NCBI GenBank assembly: GCA_050084985.1
Contig: JBITNC010000001.1
Span: 211,606,001-211,670,000, forward strand
Source of the DNA: Nageia nagi
Lineage: Eukaryota > Pinophyta
Length of the DNA: 64,000 nucleotides
Reading direction: 5' to 3'
A program made the translations under genes and the position numbers. How positions within the stretch are numbered: position 1 is the stretch's first letter; each line of letters begins with the position of its first letter. Below are positions 59,308 to 64,000 of the stretch, piece after piece. The notes below the pieces were generated by a model. That model saw only the letters and a program-made list of their open reading frames with translations. It was not told the DNA's origin and searched no databases.

Positions 59308-60733
59308 TGAAATATCCCCAAAATATTTTCAAGTGCAAATTAGCCAAATAATGATCAAATAATAACAAAATACACCCTTAAGCATGCCACGTTTGAACTA
59401 GGGCATCAAACATGCAAAAACAAGCCGTGAATGCCAACAATTTACTTTATAAACACGAATATCACTCAAATGCCCAACGTCATGCACAATGAGACAAGAT
59501 TGCACCAAACACACACAATGATGAGACAATAATGAGATCCAATATGCCACGGCTTCAATTAGAAAGATAAGGATGAGTACAATACCGAACTGGCCCAAGA
59601 AGGCTCAACGTTGGCCTCCAAGGAGTTAACTAGGGCATACAAGATGCAAATATGATAACTACTGGAACAATGAATGGGACAGCCACAATCCCTTAAGATA
59701 TGAATCCTCTCCACTAAAGGAGCCCTAAAGGAGCCCTCACTAAATCCTGGAAACCAACTGAATGGTAGGAATGCAACCTCAAATACCATCGGTTGGACTA
59801 AGATGTTGCACCTTAGCTGTAGATTAGCAAGATCCCTTAGCCCGCTAACCCTCCTAGATGCTACACATAGGGAAAGATTGCTCGGTGCTATGCCAAGACT
59901 TGTGCCTTCTGAACAGAAGAAGAGATAATCAATAATTCAACATATCCATGCAATGATGTGAATCTCCTTTATATAACAATCCTTGGATTTGCATCTCACC
60001 TAGAAACCATCACTACAACCTCCAAGTCCAACATTAGCCTCCTAGAGACTCTCAATTGCCTAAACGTGGGGTGAGATGTCTCCTAGGTATCATACATATG
60101 CCAACGCTACCTAGGGATGTCAATAATCATATTTAGTTACAAGATCCAATGGCTAGATATGCAGCGCCTCATTATTGGAGACTAATATTGCATTTACAAT
60201 TATTAATTGCCTTGGAATCATGTATTAGCATTCATACAAGTGGCCCTCATAAAACATACTAAATCTACTCTTAATTATTAAGTTTTCACCTAAATACAAT
60301 CCATAACTAACTCATATCCCAAGGAGCGGGACATCACATTTCAAGGGTGCAATATGTGGTTGTTCTTGGATTTCCGTGAGTGGTCGTGATATGGAAGATT
60401 GATCCAACTGGCAAACTTCAAGAGGCCATAACTCTTTCGTTTCCTTATGAAACCATGTCATATAACCTATCAAAACGTTTCCCAAGGGATGCTCTATCCA
60501 ATGAACAAATCAAATCAACTCTCCAAGACCTGTGGTGAACGCCATCCTCAAATAATGCATCCTAAGCTTGGAAGGAAGATGTCCCATTTTGGGGTTCACA
60601 ATGTGGGTCCATAGGACTATTAAATTCTATCCCAAGTAACTAGCAACAAATAGATACATAAATAAAATATTTACAAAAAGGGAATCCTTAGGATTTGAAA
60701 ATTAATTATCTTTTAAAAAAATGAGATGTTAGA
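59308..60733 (-). mobile_element. LTR, minus orientation, next to a polypurine tract
   Basis: Inner end 'tgaaatatcccc' at 59308 on the plus strand. The outer end is near 60733, next to the purine tract GAGGGTTT/GAGAGGGGAGG at 60734-60748. It shares the LTR core blocks and carries an extra ~400-bp module (60100-60540) with its own 'gggacatcaca' end, so it is a mosaic LTR. Confidence 0.8.
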
Positions 60734-61825
60734 AACCCTCCCCTCTCAAAATTGCTTGCCCTCAGCAATTACAATACAATCCAGGGTCTCAAACCCATCT
60801 CAAAGAATAGAGTCCATCATGCTCAAGTGAAGAAATCATATCAACTATGCATCCAACAAACTCAGCCTCAAGAGTGTGCTCAACCGCCCTCCAAAAATAA
60901 GCAAGTGTATGATACTCAGGTCTTAAATAAAAATCAGTGTGCAATGGCTCAAAATCAGTCCTCAAGACTTCCCAATAAATATACAAACATGTATCGATAG
61001 TTGGCAAAAAGGTTGCCAATGTTGGGTCTCCATAATTACACTCAAATGGTGCAAGGAGTGCCAACCAAAGGGTCTCTAACTGTGTTCTGATGGCAGCCAA
61101 CAAATCAATAATTCAAATATCAAACATAATCCAAACAAAGCCTCTTATCATCACCAAACAGTCATCAATGATGGTAGCCATTAAGACAAGGATAGCAGTC
61201 ATCTTTTTGAAACTATTTCCAGCCATGTTAGTGATGGAAGAAATACATAACAGGTCTGAAATTTTAGAGCACTCATCTTCATTTATATCAATCAACCATG
61301 CATCACATCTTGAAATATGAACAGCCATCTTGCAAGGAGTATTTTCAGCCATTTTGGTAAGAAAAAGAGTGCATATCAGCTCTGAAAATGCAACAACCTT
61401 ATTTTCGTTTAACTCAGTCCCAATTGAGCACCAAATGAAGTGAAAACATGTATCATCATTTCCCAAATCAGCAACATACTTATACCCCCAAAGGACAGTC
61501 ATTTTATTTTCTCCTAAGGCAACTTTTCCATGCAACATAGGTAAAAAAATGCAGGAATAGGTCTGTTATAAAAATCAGCAAATAATGCATTCCAAACCTG
61601 AACGCTGGGGCTGAAATTTTGAGGATTATAAGTGGATAAAGTGTCCCAAACAGTCTTCCGTCTTCCCCTATCAAATGCTGCCCTTAAGATGTACCAACTC
61701 TGCTCAAAGAAGGTTGAAATCAAATCTGAAATTTTCCCTCCTAAATTAGCCCATGCCAAGCACAAAGATGAAGAGTCAAACGTCCTTGTGGTGTGTTTGT
61801 AATATTGCTTTTGACACTTTTAAAG
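60734..61825 (-). pseudogene. 3' internal region of an LTR element with an unknown ORF (copy 1)
   Basis: It lies between a PPT (60734-60748) with adjoining hairpin (60751-60769) and the LTR at 61826. The minus-strand ORFs 61113-61538 and 60789-61103 are adjacent and encode 'AENTPCKMAVHISRCDAWLI', 'NEDECSKISDLLCI', 'APFECNYGDPTLATFLPTID', 'EYHTLAYFWRAVEHTLEAEF' and 'VGCIVDMISSLEHDGLYSLR'. The same order is found in copy 2 at 62967-63735. No known retroelement domain is recognised. A further ORF at 61514-61765 has no counterpart in copy 2. Confidence 0.65.
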
Positions 61826-62966
61826 TGTAGAATCCCAAATACAAATTCAAGTTCAATTAAACAAATTCACACAAGTATACTCCAATGTCTGACCTAGGGC
61901 ATCCATATAAAGCTTAAGCAATGCAATAATGGCAACGTTTGGCCTATGATAGAAGATACAAGTATTCAACACCTCACAATGCCAATGTATGGCTCATACA
62001 ATCATACACAGGTACAACACAATAATGAGATCCAATAGCCCACAACTTGTATTAAAGATGTATGATGAACAAAGATATAATACCAAGCCCATAGACCTTA
62101 ACGTTGGCCTCCAAGGAGGCAACTAGGGCATAACGAATATGATCAGTGCTGGATGAACGGAACACTGAATGGGACAACCTCACTCCCTCAGAATCTGAAC
62201 CCTCTCCACCAAAGGAGCTCTCCTCAAACCCTGGCAACCAACTAAATGGTAGGAATGTGACCTTGGAATGCCACTGGATGGACTAAGGTGCTACATCTCA
62301 GCCGTAGATCAACATGATCCCTCAACTTGTTAACCCTCCTAGATGCTGCACCTAGGGATGTTGCTTGACCCTGTGCCAAGACTTCTCTTCTCTGGATGGT
62401 ATGAGCAATAATCAATATTTGTATATCCATGCAATGATTCTCCAATGCCTAATATAGCTCAAGCCTGGATCTAGAACATCACCTTGGAATCATCCATGTT
62501 TGACCTACCCAACGTTAGCCTCCTAGGGGCCCTCAAATACCTCAAACATGTCATAAATGCCCATGCGTGGGGTGTAGAGCCTCCCTAAGGCATGACGTGG
62601 GCCTCCTGGGGTGATGGGATGCCTCCAAGTCCAACGTTGGGATCCTAGAAGCCCCCCCATGTCATGCGTTGGGTTTCTAGGAGTTGTACATGTGCCAAGA
62701 TCCTATTTACATGTTTATACAAGGCCTTGGGATTCCCACAATCAATTCTCGGGATCTCCAAGTACATTAAATAAAATTTAAAATCATGTTAGCCTATGCT
62801 TGGGAGGAAGATGTCCCACTTGGGGCTCACAGTGGGGTGCAACGAACCTTTATAATTTCTATCTCAAGTACTAACAACTAATGCATAATTAAATAAATAA
62901 ATATTTACAAAGGGGGAATCTGTGGGATTCCATAATTAATTACGTTTTGCAAAAAGGGACGTCACA
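61826..62966 (-). mobile_element. LTR, minus orientation, shared between two internal regions
   Basis: It starts TGTGACGTCCC at 62966 and ends GGGATTCTACA at 61826 (minus strand), 1141 bp. A PPT lies on its outer side (62967-62983), so it is the 3' LTR of the element at 62967-64000. Internal sequence also follows on its inner side. It is nearly identical in layout to 20190-21148. Confidence 0.9.
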
Positions 62967-64000
62967 AGGCCTCCCCTTTCAAAATTGCTTGCCCTCAAGC
63001 AATTACAATACAATCCAGAGTCCCAAACCCACCTCAAAGAATAGAGTCCATCATGCTCAAGTGAAAAAATCATATCAACTATGCATCCAACAAACTCAGC
63101 CTCAAGAGTGTGCACAACCACGCTCCAAAAATCAGCAAGTGTGTGATACTCAGGTCTGAAATAAAAATCAGCTTGCAATGTCTCAAAATCAGTCCTCAAG
63201 ATCAATGTACAAACATGTATCGATAGTTGGCAAAAAGGTTGCCAATGTTGGGTCTCCATAATTACACTCAAATGGTGCAAGGAGTGCCAACCAAAAAGTC
63301 TCTAACTGTGTATTGATGGCAGCCAACAAATCAGTACTTGAAATACCAACAATAATCCAAACAAAGCCTCTTATCATCACCAAACAGTCATCAATGATTG
63401 TAGCCATTAAGATAGGGGTAGCAGTCATCTTTTTAAAACTGTTTTTAGCCCTGTTAGTGATGGAACATATACATAACAGGTATGAAATTTTAGTGCATTC
63501 ATCTTCATTTAAATCAGCCAACAAATCAACCAAGCATGCATCACATCTTGAAATATGAACAACCATCTTGCAAGGAGTATTTTCAGCCATTTTGGTAAGA
63601 AAAAGAGTGCCTATCAGATCTGAAAATGCAACAACCTTATTTTCATTTAACTCAGTTCCCAATTGAGCACCAAATGAAGTGAAAACATGAATCATCATTT
63701 TCCAAATCAGCAACAAACTTATTCCCCAAAGGACAACCCCTATTAAGAGAAGAGCATTCCTTATATCATCTTCAACAGTCCTTCTTGCATCAACAATAGT
63801 GCAGCCTTTACTGAGTGTGTATTAGTCCCAAAGACATGAGCAAAGAATACAACAATAGTCGCATTTTTATCAGCAATTAATGCAGCCCCTATCAAGTGAA
63901 TAACAATCCCAGAATGGTGTTCGATTGGTGCAATAGCAGTCCTACTCTTAACAACAAATAAGATGCCCTTCCATGCTTGGACGTTTCCTCCAAAATTGTT
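62967..64000 (-). pseudogene. 3' internal region of an LTR element with an unknown ORF (copy 2, cut by window end)
   Basis: PPT at 62967-62983 (AAAGGGGAGG on the minus strand), hairpin ATTGCTTG..CAAGCAAT at 62984-63003. The minus-strand ORFs 62936-63280 and 63189-63716 match copy 1 closely ('FECNYGDPTLATFLPTIDTC', 'FVGCIVDMIFSLEHDGLYSL'). Similarity to copy 1 ends at ~63735/61496. From 63736 to the window end the sequence is similar in style but unassigned. Confidence 0.65.

Larger units (their letters stand above)
11020..64000 (+). other. MED23: MED23 gene span (partial; continues beyond the window)
   Basis: Eight exons were placed by homology recalled from plant MED23 and by GT-AG junctions. 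Exon phases fit throughout: 0, 2, 0, 0 (after allowing for the exon 4 frameshift), 1, 0, 1, 0. Intron lengths are 74 bp, 10,488 bp, 227 bp, 4,008 bp, 6,509 bp, 1,525 bp, 12,962 bp and at least 14,960 bp. The long introns are largely LTR retrotransposons, on both strands. The exons found give ~742 codons, about 45% of a normal ~1600-residue protein. The C-terminal exons must lie downstream or be lost. The reading frame is broken in exon 4. Confidence 0.85.

Noticed and set aside
1-64000. Organelle DNA insertion or a bacterial-type gene cluster
   Set aside because: No organelle genes, rRNA or operon-like gene order were seen; the content is a plant gene with introns and retrotransposons.

Overview
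This is plant nuclear DNA, most likely from a conifer or another gymnosperm (inference). It holds one recognisable host gene: the 5' half of MED23, a tail-module subunit of the Mediator complex that links transcription factors to RNA polymerase II. Eight + strand exons (11020-11127, 11202-11245, 21734-21833, 22061-23049, 27058-27298, 33808-34052, 35578-35794, 48757-49040) have compatible phases and encode about 742 residues, roughly the N-terminal 45% of a ~1600-residue protein. They are separated by introns of up to ~13 kb filled with old LTR retrotransposons, an architecture typical of conifers. The last intron runs past the window end without a recognised exon 9.

Exon 4 carries a net 2-base excess in a CA run at 22127-22135. 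It breaks the frame and would stop translation after about 124 residues. Every other exon is open, so this is either an assembly or sequencing error, a null allele, or a young pseudogene.

Layout. 1-0.69 kb: LTR fragment. 1.8-8.0 kb: decayed minus-strand pentatricopeptide-repeat (PPR) gene fragments, followed by subterminal repeats and one terminus of a CACTA DNA transposon (8.3-8.98 kb). 10.47 kb: SINE-like element upstream of MED23. 12.6-21.2 kb (intron 2): solo LTR, a Ty3/Gypsy element with LTR, primer binding site (PBS), gag and reverse transcriptase, a ~350-bp tandem repeat, and another LTR. 23.5-26.5 kb (intron 4): two solo LTRs with perfect target-site duplications, one splitting a Gypsy integrase. 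27.4-33.6 kb (intron 5): Gypsy integrase and gag remnants and a perfect solo LTR. 34.8-35.1 kb (intron 6): two tRNA-like SINE heads. 35.8-48.7 kb (intron 7): LTRs, a Gypsy gag-protease remnant, a truncated Copia element, a palindrome-bearing tandem array and an LTR-like promoter. 50.2-64 kb (intron 8): a chain of minus-strand LTRs and internal regions, including a gag-protease element with no recognised reverse transcriptase.

A recurring signature is one large LTR family (~0.8-1.4 kb, ends TGT(G/A)A(C/A)RTCCC...TTACA or TCTACA, tRNA-Met-type PBS). Many copies contain a ~30-bp minisatellite with an ACGT core (CCAACGTGGG). The same 30-bp unit forms an in-frame array in the coding region of the gag-protease element at 51.5-52.0 kb. 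I see no previously unknown multi-gene system. The notable points are the MED23 frameshift, the giant introns, the shared minisatellite, the hairpin next to the polypurine tract (PPT), the palindrome array, and an unassigned ORF at the 3' end of two LTR elements.
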